Of a DNA stretch of 35,269 bases, positions 23,156-30,883 are shown piece by piece. Under the pieces are notes generated by a model that saw only the letters and a program-made list of their open reading frames with translations, was not told the DNA's origin and ran no database searches. Source of the stretch: Candidatus Geothermincola primus (GTDB lineage Bacteria; Actinomycetota; Geothermincolia; Geothermincolales; Geothermincolaceae); contig JACVIX010000019.1 in assembly GCA_015711725.1 (NCBI GenBank), forward strand, positions 1 to 35,269. Reading direction: 5' to 3'. Position 1 is the stretch's first letter. Each line of letters starts with the position of its first letter. Both the position numbers and the translations under genes were made by a program.

Positions 23156-23257
23156 AATGAGGCGAGTGCAAGACCCACCATTGATAATCCTCCAAGGATT
23201 GGGAGGGTAGCTGACAAGGGAAGGGATGCAAGCAGGATCTTCTGCACTCGCCTTATT
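23156..23257. other. Long-range inverted repeat with inner hairpins, candidate structured RNA or small mobile element
   Basis: GGCGAGTGCA (23161-23170) pairs perfectly with TGCACTCGCC (23243-23252), and the pairing extends outward to aatga/ttatt with one wobble. Within it AATCCT-cca-AGGATT (23186-23200) is a perfect 6-bp hairpin, and GCAG/CTGC (23232-23245) is an alternative one. The structure spans 102 bp, larger than an ordinary terminator, with no T-run. It may be a cruciform, a small non-autonomous element or an RNA. Confidence 0.5.
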
Positions 23258-23290
23258 CCTTTATAGAGAAAAAGCCAATTCAATTTGGTT

Positions 23291-23444
23291 ATTTCAAGCG
23301 TCTTTTTTACCTCAAACCAGCACGTAACAAGAGAGTTCACGCGTCCAACAGCGCTTAGTTCATGAAAAATTTCAAGCGTCTTTTTTACCTCAAACCAGCA
23401 CGTAACAAGAGAGTTCACGCGTCCAACAGCGCTTAGTTCATGAA
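23291..23444. repeat. Perfect 76-bp tandem repeat
   Basis: Positions 23291-23366 and 23369-23444 are identical over 76 bp, with a 78-bp period. Perfect identity implies a very recent duplication or an assembly duplication. The period is 26 codons, so ORF 22999-23418 on the minus strand reads the same 26-residue word twice (NSLVTCWFEVKKTLEIF...). That ORF starts with GTG, lacks a ribosome site and is probably not a gene. The rest of 23003-23499 contains only the inverted repeat above. Confidence 0.9.
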
Positions 23445-23499
23445 GAGATTGTCTGATCGCTTTTAGGTGAAAAAAGATAGAGTATACCTTAAATTGCCT

Positions 23500-24270
23500 T
23501 TATGAAAAATCGCCTTTTGGCTTTCGCACCTCACCGGTTTTCTGGAATAGGGAAACCAGGCTGGATCCCCAGGGAAGATCAAAATGTCGCAGAATAACGT
23601 ACTCCAGCCGGTTGAGAATAGAAAGCGCCGTCTCACTAGCTGGATAAGCGGTCTCCATATCCTGGATCCACCTTCCATTCCCCCTAACCAAGTCTCCCTT
23701 TCTTATATAGAAACGAATCAAAGGGTGAGCCAGGCTGATATAGTGGCTGCAGCGCAGCGCGCGAAGTCCATTTTTTAAGCCCAGTTCCCTCATTTCTTTA
23801 ACCGTGTAACGTCTCAGATGGCCGCTTACGCAATCGAAAGAGCTATAGAGACGGGGATTGGCGGGAACGGTCAATAAGAGAAACCCATGTGGCTTGGTTA
23901 CCCTGGCCAATTCCTGAAAAGCTACAGTGTCCAGTGGAATATGTTCCAGCACATCCAGGCAAGTCACCAGATCATAGGAGCAATCGGGATAAGGAAGCTC
24001 GCATATGTCCGCGATCCGCACGTCACCGCAACCCCGGGAACGACAGTAGCGAATAGCTTCCTCGGCGCAATCGCATCCACTAACCTCTCCATATTTTTCC
24101 AAAAAAACCAGGTTTCCCCCTGTTCCGCAGCCCACGTCCAGTATCTTAGCGCCTTGAGGGAGACGAACCCCTCCAAGAACCCGCGACAAGACCGCCCTTC
24201 TGCTCCGGAACCACCAGTGCATATCTTCCTTTGAATAGATACTCTTATATGCCTCGTCTCTCAATTTCAT
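23500..24270 (-). CDS. Class I SAM-dependent methyltransferase
   Basis: This 256-residue protein is a class I methyltransferase. MHWWFRSRRAVLSRVL near residue 17 is the usual lead-in of the group that acts on lipid or sugar intermediates. Motif I is ILDVGCGTGG (43-52), followed by GCDCAEEAIRYCR (motif II), PYPDCSYDLVTCLDVLEHIP (motif III-IV) and LLLTVPANPRLYSSFD. The segment GHLRRYT is typical of methyltransferases linked to cell-surface glycan and quinone-like substrates, but the acceptor here is unknown. The ATG at 24270 has only a weak GGTGAT upstream. It stands alone between repeat-rich spacers. Confidence 0.88.
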   Translation of the reverse strand: MKLRDEAYKSIYSKEDMHWWFRSRRAVLSRVLGGVRLPQGAKILDVGCGTGGNLVFLEKYGEVSGCDCAEEAIRYCRSRGCGDVRIADICELPYPDCSYDLVTCLDVLEHIPLDTVAFQELARVTKPHGFLLLTVPANPRLYSSFDCVSGHLRRYTVKEMRELGLKNGLRALRCSHYISLAHPLIRFYIRKGDLVRGNGRWIQDMETAYPASETALSILNRLEYVILRHFDLPWGSSLVSLFQKTGEVRKPKGDFS

Positions 24271-25313
24271 CTCATATCACCGCGAGGGCCTCCGATGCCG
24301 CCATTCCATTGAACTCGACCCAGGGTATGTCTTTGCCGTTTTCCTCGACTGTTCCGACTTTCCCATTACCCCATATTCCTCATTGATTATGAATGTCTAC
24401 CTCGTAAACATCTCTCTTCGCAACCGGTTAAAAACGTGATTGATTTAAGCAATCTCAATTACCCTTATTGGCAATATGTTCTTATACGATATTAAAAACA
24501 TACTTTTGATAGAATTGATTCTTTTAACTCAACTATTTTAATTAAATATTCATCCTATCCCTATGCTATATGAAAAATCATTCATGAACCAGCCCGCGGA
24601 ACCAAGCATGCCAACGTTGTCGAGGCTAACGATAAGAATTAACACGCAGAACAAATTGGAGATGCCTGGACGAGGGCGTTTTCACAAGGACAAGGAGTGA
24701 TAAACAGAAGATGTCTTTCCCATCCATGATAAGTTTTTGATGAAACGGTAGAGGTTGACAAGGGGAAACATTCTTTAAAGATATGGATAATTTAAAGAGG
24801 TCGCGGAGCCGAGGAAATAATCGCGATATGGCTGTAACGATAAAGATACGGCATAAGGAGAAAAAACTTGTCGCCGTCTCTCATCTGACAAATATTGACG
24901 GTTTCGCTAAACGGATCTTTTTTAATCTGTAAAACATTTTCACGGAGTTTCGCGGGGAACGTCGGGTATGGACTATATCGCTAAACGGCTTTTTAGTCTG
25001 TATAAGCATTCTCACGGAGCTTCGCGGGGCATGTTCACTGAGCATGGAGGGATTTGAAAATAGACATCCTCACATAAACAAAGTGCTGGCGAAGCAATAA
25101 GTTAATTATTTACAACTCCCCACACAATAATCTAACCCCTCCAACTACCGACGGCGCTTCCTGGAGAGGGTCCCCATCGCATCCGCCAAGATACAATGCC
25201 GATACCATCGCAAAATAACATATCGCAGTCGTGATCCAAGGTCGTTCACACAGCCCTTCAACATTACGTAAAAACACTCACATTGTCTTCAAAAAATTCA
25301 ACTGGTTCTAGCG
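24271..25313. other. One-kilobase spacer with decayed tandem repeat
   Basis: No ORF above noise is found in 1043 bp. A repeat pair at 24904-25034 is listed separately. A TTGACA at about 24755 is not followed by a good -10. The region could hold a small RNA, but no terminator-like hairpin supports one. Confidence 0.4.
24904..25034. repeat. Pair of about 58-bp imperfect tandem repeats
   Basis: Copies at 24904-24962 and 24978-25034 (offset 74 bp) share tcgctaaacgg, a ttttt run, a tctgta word, and cattNtcacggagNttcgcggggNa with few differences. The function is unknown. Confidence 0.75.
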
Positions 25314-25667
25314 TCACTGTAGTTTATGGCCCTTGGAGCAGACCGCTTTGGGAGGATTGCCCTCCAGGCTGTAAGTGCCTCCGGCCGGTTCCACAGGCAC
25401 GCTACGCAGAAAGGTGGGAACTAGATCATTTATGCTCTTAGGGTAGCTGCCGTTCTGAGTGAAATAGGTTTGCACAGCGCCGTCGATGGTCCTTAAGTTT
25501 GCTTGGCAGACCCGCTCCACATTCTCCCCGCCTATCGCGCCGCTGTTGCCTTCCCAATCCTTAGATTCCCCACCTTTGGACCCGCACCCCACTGCTAAGC
25601 ACGCCGCCAGCAGGAAGAAGAGAAGAGTCGCCATAATGACGAGAACATTATAACGCTTTCTTTTCAT
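25314..25667 (-). CDS. Lipoprotein with a type II/IV pilin-like (GspG/ComGC-like) globular domain
   Basis: From the preferred ATG at 25667 this is a 117-residue secreted protein. A basic start (MKRKRYNV) and hydrophobic core lead to a lipobox LAAC (Cys23), with a second possible site AVGC (Cys28). A Gly/Ser/Asn-rich linker follows. The outer domain then reads VCQANLRTIDGAVQTYFTQNGSYP, INDLVP, LRSVPVEPAGGTYSL and CSKGHK, the pattern seen in the C-terminal domain of major pseudopilins and competence pilins. There is no prepilin peptidase site (G/FTLxE), so it is a pilin-like domain moved onto a lipoprotein. AAAGGAG at 6 nt supports this start over the track's M at 25694. Confidence 0.78.
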   Translation of the reverse strand: MKRKRYNVLVIMATLLFFLLAACLAVGCGSKGGESKDWEGNSGAIGGENVERVCQANLRTIDGAVQTYFTQNGSYPKSINDLVPTFLRSVPVEPAGGTYSLEGNPPKAVCSKGHKLQ

Positions 25668-26146
25668 CTCCATCTCCTTTCTTTTACGTCCCAACCATGC
25701 TTTCTTTATATCGGCATGAAAACATCTAAGCAGAACCTTTAAAAAAGGCGCGCTTTCTCCGGAGAATAAAGACGCCCAACATACATGGCGGTTCGGGCTC
25801 AGGGAAGAGGAGGTTGGATTTTGAGAATAAGAGCTGAGATCGATCGTCGTCCAGAACCATCATTAATAAACGGAGTATTGTTATCTCCAGCTGATTAAAT
25901 TTATGGGAATGTTCATTTAGGGGTAATGGATAAACTGCTAGACAACCGTGATAAAATACATATAGTTTATAAAAATCTTGCGAAAGGGAATAAGTATACT
26001 AAAGCTCCAATTCTAACAACATCACAGCACCCATCGAGCCATAACGCAACGAAGCACCGATTTGGCAAAGTAAAGCAAGGACGAGGCGGACATGTAAACG
26101 CATTCTTCCGCGGGTAAGGACCGTGACTAGTGAAAAGGAGGAAGAT
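25668..26146. other. Divergent spacer upstream of acyl-CoA ligase
   Basis: This 479-bp spacer holds the lipoprotein's ribosome site at the left and the candidate ligase promoter near 25939-25966. The roughly 170-nt predicted leader of the ligase mRNA shows no clear riboswitch fold. ORF 25926-26117 is not supported. Confidence 0.4.
25939..25966 (+). promoter_or_regulatory. Probable promoter of the acyl-CoA ligase gene
   Basis: TAGACA (25939-25944) and TATAGT (25961-25966) each differ from consensus at one base, with a 16-bp spacer. It lies about 180 bp before the start codon. Confidence 0.5.
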
Positions 26147-27871
26147 ATGGAGAAAATCTATAAGGCCTGGCCCAAAGGAGTCTTCAAGCAACTCTCTTAT
26201 CCCGAGATTCCCGTGTTTCAGCTTCTGCGTTCCGCCACCCTGCAGTGGCCTTGGCGCAACGCCATCATCTTCGCCGGGATGGAGGTCACTTACCAAGAGC
26301 TAGACCAGCTCTCCGACCGCTTCGCCACTGCCTTGGCCGACCTAGGGGTGAAAAAAGGAGACCGGGTTGCCGTTCACTTGCCCAACTGCACCCAGTTCGC
26401 CATCGCCTATTACGGATTGCTCAAAGCGGGAGCGGTTTTTGTCCCCATGAGCCCACTGCTGGCAGAGAGGGAGTTCGTCTTCCAGTTGAATGATTCAGGA
26501 GCGGAGACCTATATTGGATTGGACATTCTCTCCGCCATGCCCAAAGAAGCGCTTCCTAAAACCCCAGTTAAAAACGTTATCCTCACCAGCTTGGCTGACT
26601 GTTATCCTCCCGTCTCCGCGCCGGCCAAGATGCTCTCCAAAACCCCCTTCGAAGAGGGAATAATCGACTTCTGCGACCTGCTGGCCAAGTACCCACCAGA
26701 ACCACCCCAGATCGACTTCAACGTAAAAGAGGATCTTGCCCACATAGCTTATACCGGAGGCACCACCGGCACCCCCAAAGGGGTTATGCTCACTCACTAC
26801 AACGTGGTGGTGAACTGCTGCCAGTTCGCTTACTGGTTCGCGGGCGGGGACGTGCTCTACGAGGACGGAAAATTGGGCATAAAAAGGATGGAGGGGGATT
26901 CCGACGAGGACCATCCCATCGGGCGAGGAACGGAAATATCCCTGATCGTAGTCCCCTGGTTCCACGCGATGGGATCGGTAGGGTACCTCTCCATGCAGCT
27001 TTTGGGCGGAAACACACTAGTGGTGTTCCCCCGATTCGAGCCCACGGAGTACCTCCAGGCTATCCCCAAATACCGCGCTACCGTCTTTGGCGGGGCGCCC
27101 CAGCTCTTCGTTCCCCTGGTGGAAAACCCTATCTTCAAGGAGATAGACATGTCGGATATCCGTCTGGTGGCATCGGGAGCCGCGCCCATACCTCTCTATC
27201 TTCTGGAAGCGATGCAGGAGAAGATACCCGGTGTGGTGGTGGAGGCTTATGGGCTTACCGAGGTGACCATGGGCTGCACCTCCAATCCCCCCAGCCGGGA
27301 GGGATTCCGCCTGGGTTCGGTAGGCCTGCCTATGCAGGACACGGAGATTAAAATCGTGGACCCGGAGAACTACGAAAAAGAATTGCCCATTGGTGAAGTG
27401 GGGGAGATCTGCGTGAAAGGCCCCCAAGTAATGGTAGGCTACTGGAACAAGCCGGAGGAGACCGCTGCGGTGCTCAAAGAGGACGGCTGGTTGCTCACCG
27501 GGGATATCGGCAAATTCGACGAAGACGGATACCTTTACATCGTGGATCGTAAGAAGGACATGCTCATCTACAAGGGATACAATGTTTATCCCCGGGACCT
27601 GGAGGACGTTATCAACTCACATCCGGCGGTAGCCCAGTCGGCGGTGGTGGGAAAATACGATGATCGTTACGGCGACATCCCCATCGCCTTCGTGCAGTTA
27701 AGTCCAGGCGCGCAAGCCACCGAGGAGGAGATTCTGGAATTCGCCAACTCTCAGCTGGCGGCGTATAAGAAGATTCGCCTGGTCAAAATCTTGGAAGAGC
27801 TACCCGCCAGCGCCGCGGGCAAAATCCTGCGCCGTGAACTGCGTGACCAAGCGCAATCTTTCGAGTTGTAG
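26147..27871 (+). CDS. AMP-forming acyl-CoA synthetase (long-chain fatty acid CoA ligase type)
   Basis: This 574-residue enzyme belongs to the ANL superfamily, which activates a carboxylate with ATP and then forms the CoA thioester. The core motifs are intact: YTGGTTGTPKGVML (P-loop-like), WFHAMGSVG, GAAPIPLYLLEAM, YGLTEVTMGC, LTGDIGKFDEDGYLYIVDRKKDMLIYKGYNVYP (hinge), and the C-terminal lysine motif SAAGKILRRELR. The length and layout match long-chain or medium-chain fatty acyl-CoA ligases. The track starts at GTG 26123, but ATG 26147 follows AAAAGGAGG by 5 nt. The gene has its own promoter and terminator. It would feed the acyl-CoA dehydrogenases at the right of the window. Confidence 0.93.
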   Translation: MEKIYKAWPKGVFKQLSYPEIPVFQLLRSATLQWPWRNAIIFAGMEVTYQELDQLSDRFATALADLGVKKGDRVAVHLPNCTQFAIAYYGLLKAGAVFVPMSPLLAEREFVFQLNDSGAETYIGLDILSAMPKEALPKTPVKNVILTSLADCYPPVSAPAKMLSKTPFEEGIIDFCDLLAKYPPEPPQIDFNVKEDLAHIAYTGGTTGTPKGVMLTHYNVVVNCCQFAYWFAGGDVLYEDGKLGIKRMEGDSDEDHPIGRGTEISLIVVPWFHAMGSVGYLSMQLLGGNTLVVFPRFEPTEYLQAIPKYRATVFGGAPQLFVPLVENPIFKEIDMSDIRLVASGAAPIPLYLLEAMQEKIPGVVVEAYGLTEVTMGCTSNPPSREGFRLGSVGLPMQDTEIKIVDPENYEKELPIGEVGEICVKGPQVMVGYWNKPEETAAVLKEDGWLLTGDIGKFDEDGYLYIVDRKKDMLIYKGYNVYPRDLEDVINSHPAVAQSAVVGKYDDRYGDIPIAFVQLSPGAQATEEEILEFANSQLAAYKKIRLVKILEELPASAAGKILRRELRDQAQSFEL

Positions 27872-27942
27872 GAAAATAGGGATAACCAAAGAACAAATGT
27901 AGCGATAAATTAAGTCCTGTAGGTAATCGCTGGAAAAACAAG

Positions 27943-27971
27943 AGGGCGAGCCCAAGGGTTCGTCCTTTTTT
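27943..27971 (+). terminator. Intrinsic terminator of the acyl-CoA ligase gene
   Basis: AGGGCGAGCC pairs with GGTTCGTCCT (two G-T pairs) around a four-base loop, followed by TTTTTT. It lies 72 bp after the stop and shares its stem core with the dodecin terminator. Confidence 0.85.
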
Positions 27972-28388
27972 CCTTCCCAATGAAAGATGAGACCGTTGAA
28001 TTATCCATAACCTTGGAGCCGCATTCCAGGATAAGAGTTCATATCCGTCACTAACGTTCATAAAAATACTCTTAAACCTCGTGTTCTCTCGTTTAAAATC
28101 AATTTCAACTTCTTTCCCTCTATTTTCGCGATATTCCCGGAGTTATATTAAGCTTTAAAACTAAACCTGATTTCGACTTCGACCCCATTCAATTGATTAA
28201 AAAATCAACATAGATTGTCATAGCACGCCTTATATTCACTACTGCTGCATGTATGTGCGGTGTTTTTTCACCACCTGGACCACACGGACATGTTTCCCAT
28301 CCGTGAGCGTCATCGCCTCATGGAAAAGGTTTCTATCTTGTTGGAGCTCAATTATCAGTAGGATAATAGTTAACATCATATTCGACTC

Positions 28389-28417
28389 TTGACAGCGGAT
28401 TATTCCCGCCGTGATAA
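28389..28417 (+). promoter_or_regulatory. Possible promoter of the DUF2889 gene
   Basis: TTGACA at 28389-28394 is perfect, but the hexamer 17 bp later (TGATAA) matches the -10 poorly. The spacer contains GCGG-attattc-CCGC, a small inverted repeat that may be an activator or repressor site. It lies close to the start codon at 28439. Confidence 0.35.
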
Positions 28418-28438
28418 GCGAAGACAGGAGGTAGGCTT

Positions 28439-28948
28439 ATGGCACTTTTCTCCCGAAATATTTCGGTGGAGGTGGAAGAGGATGATGGAAACCTGATTCT
28501 TAAAGGAAGGCTCCATGATCAGCGTATGGGAACCGACCTGCACGTGATCGAAGCTCGCATGAGGGTATCCGTGTTAAACGGGGAGATTTTGGGGATAGAG
28601 GCATCCATGCCCCATATCCCCCTGGAGGAATGCGAGCTCGCTTTGGAGACGGTAAATAAGCTACATAATGTAATCATTCAACCAGGTTTCTCAGATAAGG
28701 TGAGAGAGATAGTGGGATCCGAATCGGGCTGCAGCCACCTCGCCAGCCTGATCATGAATATGGGCAACGTAAGCGTCCAGGGAAGGGCTTCTTACGTTCG
28801 AAAACACGCCGGGGATGAGGAGAGCTGGGCGAGAGCGCTGCGGGATCACGTGGAACAGCTGGGCATCATCGGCAGCTGCGTCTGTTGGAGAGAGGATGGT
28901 CCGTTGGTAAGGCGCTGGCGGGAACGCCTAGAGAAGAGCGAAGGTTAG
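28439..28948 (+). CDS. DUF2889-family protein
   Basis: This 169-residue soluble protein matches the DUF2889 family, seen next to metabolic and aromatic-degradation genes in several phyla but without a known function. An N-terminal strand pair (ISVEVEEDDGNLILKGRLHDQRMG) is followed by MRVSVLNGEILGIEASMPHIPLEECE, then the family hallmark GFSDKVREIVGSESGCSHLASLIMNMG, with Cys-x-His-Leu. A helical C-terminus (RALRDHVEQLGIIGSCVCWREDGPL) follows. AGGAGG lies about 7 nt before ATG 28439. It is convergent with the two-half zinc-ribbon gene that follows. Confidence 0.82.
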   Translation: MALFSRNISVEVEEDDGNLILKGRLHDQRMGTDLHVIEARMRVSVLNGEILGIEASMPHIPLEECELALETVNKLHNVIIQPGFSDKVREIVGSESGCSHLASLIMNMGNVSVQGRASYVRKHAGDEESWARALRDHVEQLGIIGSCVCWREDGPLVRRWRERLEKSEG

Positions 28949-29143
28949 GGACATCCCCACCCTCTTCCGCCGAGATTATCTTGGATCTTGCCTGTTAATC
29001 CGTGGCCCATCCACTCATCGCGATGTGTTAGCTTCAGCCCTGATATATTTCGCCGAAAGAGTTATATATGTCCTAAATATATGTACTGAATAAGTCCATT
29101 TATCGCAATCGAAGCATACGCTCTGAGTCTTCCCGCTCGCCGG

Positions 29144-30217
29144 TCAATCCCTAGGTGTCACCCGGATATGCAGATCTTTATCCTCCGAGACCTCCCATTC
29201 CACACGCGTATCCACCCCGAAAGCCAGTTCATAGATGCCTTGGGCTAGGCCTGTCACCATGAGATGCAGCGCCGAGTTTTCCACGCGCAGACTCATGCTC
29301 CGCCGAGATACCTCCATCTCTTCAAGGCTTCCCAGCCCCCTTAGCGCAAGCTGAAGGCGCATGGTTTCCACATCGCTGAATTCTTTCACTGAATAAAAGC
29401 CGGTTTTAACGAAACGACGCTGCGCCTCGATCACCGTCCTGGGCACCGCTTCCCCTACTTCCCTTTCCATCTCCTGAAAGAGGGGGTCCAGCATGCCGGG
29501 ACCTAGGAATGCCATGCGCCTGCCGGTCCTTCCGCTCCTGATGATCCCGCTCTCCTGGTCCCAGCGAAATTCGGAAAGCGCCGCCGGGCCGCCACAAGTG
29601 GAACACCTCTCCCAATGAATATGGCCCTCCCGATGGCGATATTCATCCATATACATTTTTTTTCTTAACTCCTTGGGGTGCGCAGCGGGAAAGACTTTCA
29701 CCTCATGGATTCCCGGCCTGATCTCACTGCAGGAAAAGCCGTGCTCCCGTTCAGTCAGCGCCTCCACGGTCCCCACTATATTCCCCAGAAAAAGAGGCAA
29801 GGAATAAGGTTTTTCCAGAAGCAGGGTTACATAGTCAGCCTCATCCCCCTGGTAGCGAATGCCGGCGAAAGTGGGCTTTCCGAAGCCCATGATCTGCCCT
29901 ATTTGCATCACCTTGTCTATGACCAGTTCCATCTTCATAGCTCGCTCTTTGACCATCTCCACCATGTCTTGAGGCAATAGGTATTTAATATAACTGAAGG
30001 TCATCCTGCGAGAAACATGTGCCACGATGTGCTCGATGGACTGCCCTATTAAGTTTCCGATGCCCGCATAAAGGGGGTCGAGGTTTTCGCACTCGATGAA
30101 GGCCAATCGGGTCTTTTTCTGCCTTTTCTGCACCATTACACCGCTGTTCAGCCACACATGCTCACTGGTTATATAGCGCGGGACGCCGCATTCGGTGCAT
30201 ACTGGAGCTTCCTGCAT
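29144..30217 (-). CDS. Unrecognised protein of two repeated zinc-ribbon halves
   Basis: This 357-residue soluble protein is not a family I can name. It consists of two full-length repeats, about 1-180 and 199-357. Each begins with a two-cysteine knuckle: C7-TEC10-GVP and C205-STC208-GGP. Both continue with a serine-glycine strand pair and basic patch (SGVMVQKRQKKTRLAF versus SGIIRSGRTGRRMAF). Each then has a LDPL motif (NLDPLYAGI versus MLDPLFQEM) followed by a helix (NLIGQSIEHIVAHVSRR versus REVGEAVPRTVIEAQRR). Each ends with a strand pattern (GTVEALTEREHGFSCSEI... HEVKVFP versus GIYELAFGVDTRVEWEV... LHIRVTP). The C-terminal half has kept only parts of the middle. No membrane segment or catalytic motif is apparent. 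The ribosome site AAAAGGATAA precedes ATG 30217. Confidence 0.75.
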   Translation of the reverse strand: MQEAPVCTECGVPRYITSEHVWLNSGVMVQKRQKKTRLAFIECENLDPLYAGIGNLIGQSIEHIVAHVSRRMTFSYIKYLLPQDMVEMVKERAMKMELVIDKVMQIGQIMGFGKPTFAGIRYQGDEADYVTLLLEKPYSLPLFLGNIVGTVEALTEREHGFSCSEIRPGIHEVKVFPAAHPKELRKKMYMDEYRHREGHIHWERCSTCGGPAALSEFRWDQESGIIRSGRTGRRMAFLGPGMLDPLFQEMEREVGEAVPRTVIEAQRRFVKTGFYSVKEFSDVETMRLQLALRGLGSLEEMEVSRRSMSLRVENSALHLMVTGLAQGIYELAFGVDTRVEWEVSEDKDLHIRVTPRD

Positions 30218-30754
30218 TCTAGGTTATCCTTTTCCAGTTAAGCTTTCCTGTTTCTTGCCTCAAGATAATAAGTTTCCTTATCATACGCGCTTGCAGGCCC
30301 TAAAAAGACAGGTCTTTTTCAACAAAAACGCTGAGAGAACTCTTAGGTTTATCGATTGCTTCAGTCCATCTATTAATACCATATTCCAACAGATCATGAA
30401 GATTCAACATGACGGGAAGTTATACCCTCCATGGGGCATCCTTGGTTTCCATCTGCAACCGACCCAAATCGAGAAAGAAGAATAGAACGCGAGCTGCCAT
30501 CCAAATATGTTACATATTATTAAATTACTATTTAAAGATGCCTCTTTTGACATTCACTGGTTGAGAGTTCTCGAGATCTCTTTATTGCTGCACCTTTATG
30601 TTTAATCTCCTTTGCGAATACCTAAGACATTAGGAGGGCTTCTTAGATTTTCACGGACAAATGTCATGCTTCCTAGTTTAATGACGAATGTCAGAAGGCA
30701 TGACAATATTTTTTTGCAAAATGTAAAATAACTGACGCGCGTTAATTCGATTAA
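30218..30754. other. Spacer without recognised genes
   Basis: About 537 bp upstream of the two-half zinc-ribbon gene. It contains a one-mismatch palindrome TTGCAAAATGTAA (30714-30726). ORF 30195-30485 has no ribosome site and starts inside the neighbouring gene on the opposite strand. Confidence 0.4.
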
Positions 30755-30777
30755 AAAGGGCGGGAAACCCGCCCTTT
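30755..30777 (-). terminator. Terminator of the acyl-CoA dehydrogenase/thiolase operon
   Basis: A perfect 10-bp stem (AAAGGGCGGG/CCCGCCCTTT) with a 3-base loop. On the minus strand it is followed by five T, placing it about 107 bp after the last operon stop. The symmetry could let it work in both directions, though no plus-strand gene needs it. Confidence 0.88.
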
Positions 30778-30883
30778 AATCTTACTCGGCCTTGATCGTC
30801 TCACGGCATCTAACCTTACCTCGACCTTAACTTTAGCTTAGCCGAGACATCCTCTCCCTTGCTTACGTAAAAACAAAATAACT

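Larger units (their letters stand above)
27872..28438. other. Spacer between ligase and DUF2889 gene
   Basis: This 567-bp spacer contains the ligase terminator at the left and a possible DUF2889 promoter at the right. The middle (about 28000-28380) is AT-rich with no supported gene; ORF 27783-28061 is an antisense shadow. Confidence 0.45.

Noticed and set aside
22999-23418. 139-residue minus-strand ORF containing the tandem repeat
   Set aside because: Begins at GTG inside the repeat without a ribosome site and overlaps the end of the zinc-ribbon gene; its hydrophobic stretch comes from the inverted-repeat sequence.
24755-24790. TTGACA followed by AAGATA as a promoter
   Set aside because: The -10 match is poor and no ORF or terminator lies downstream within several hundred bases.
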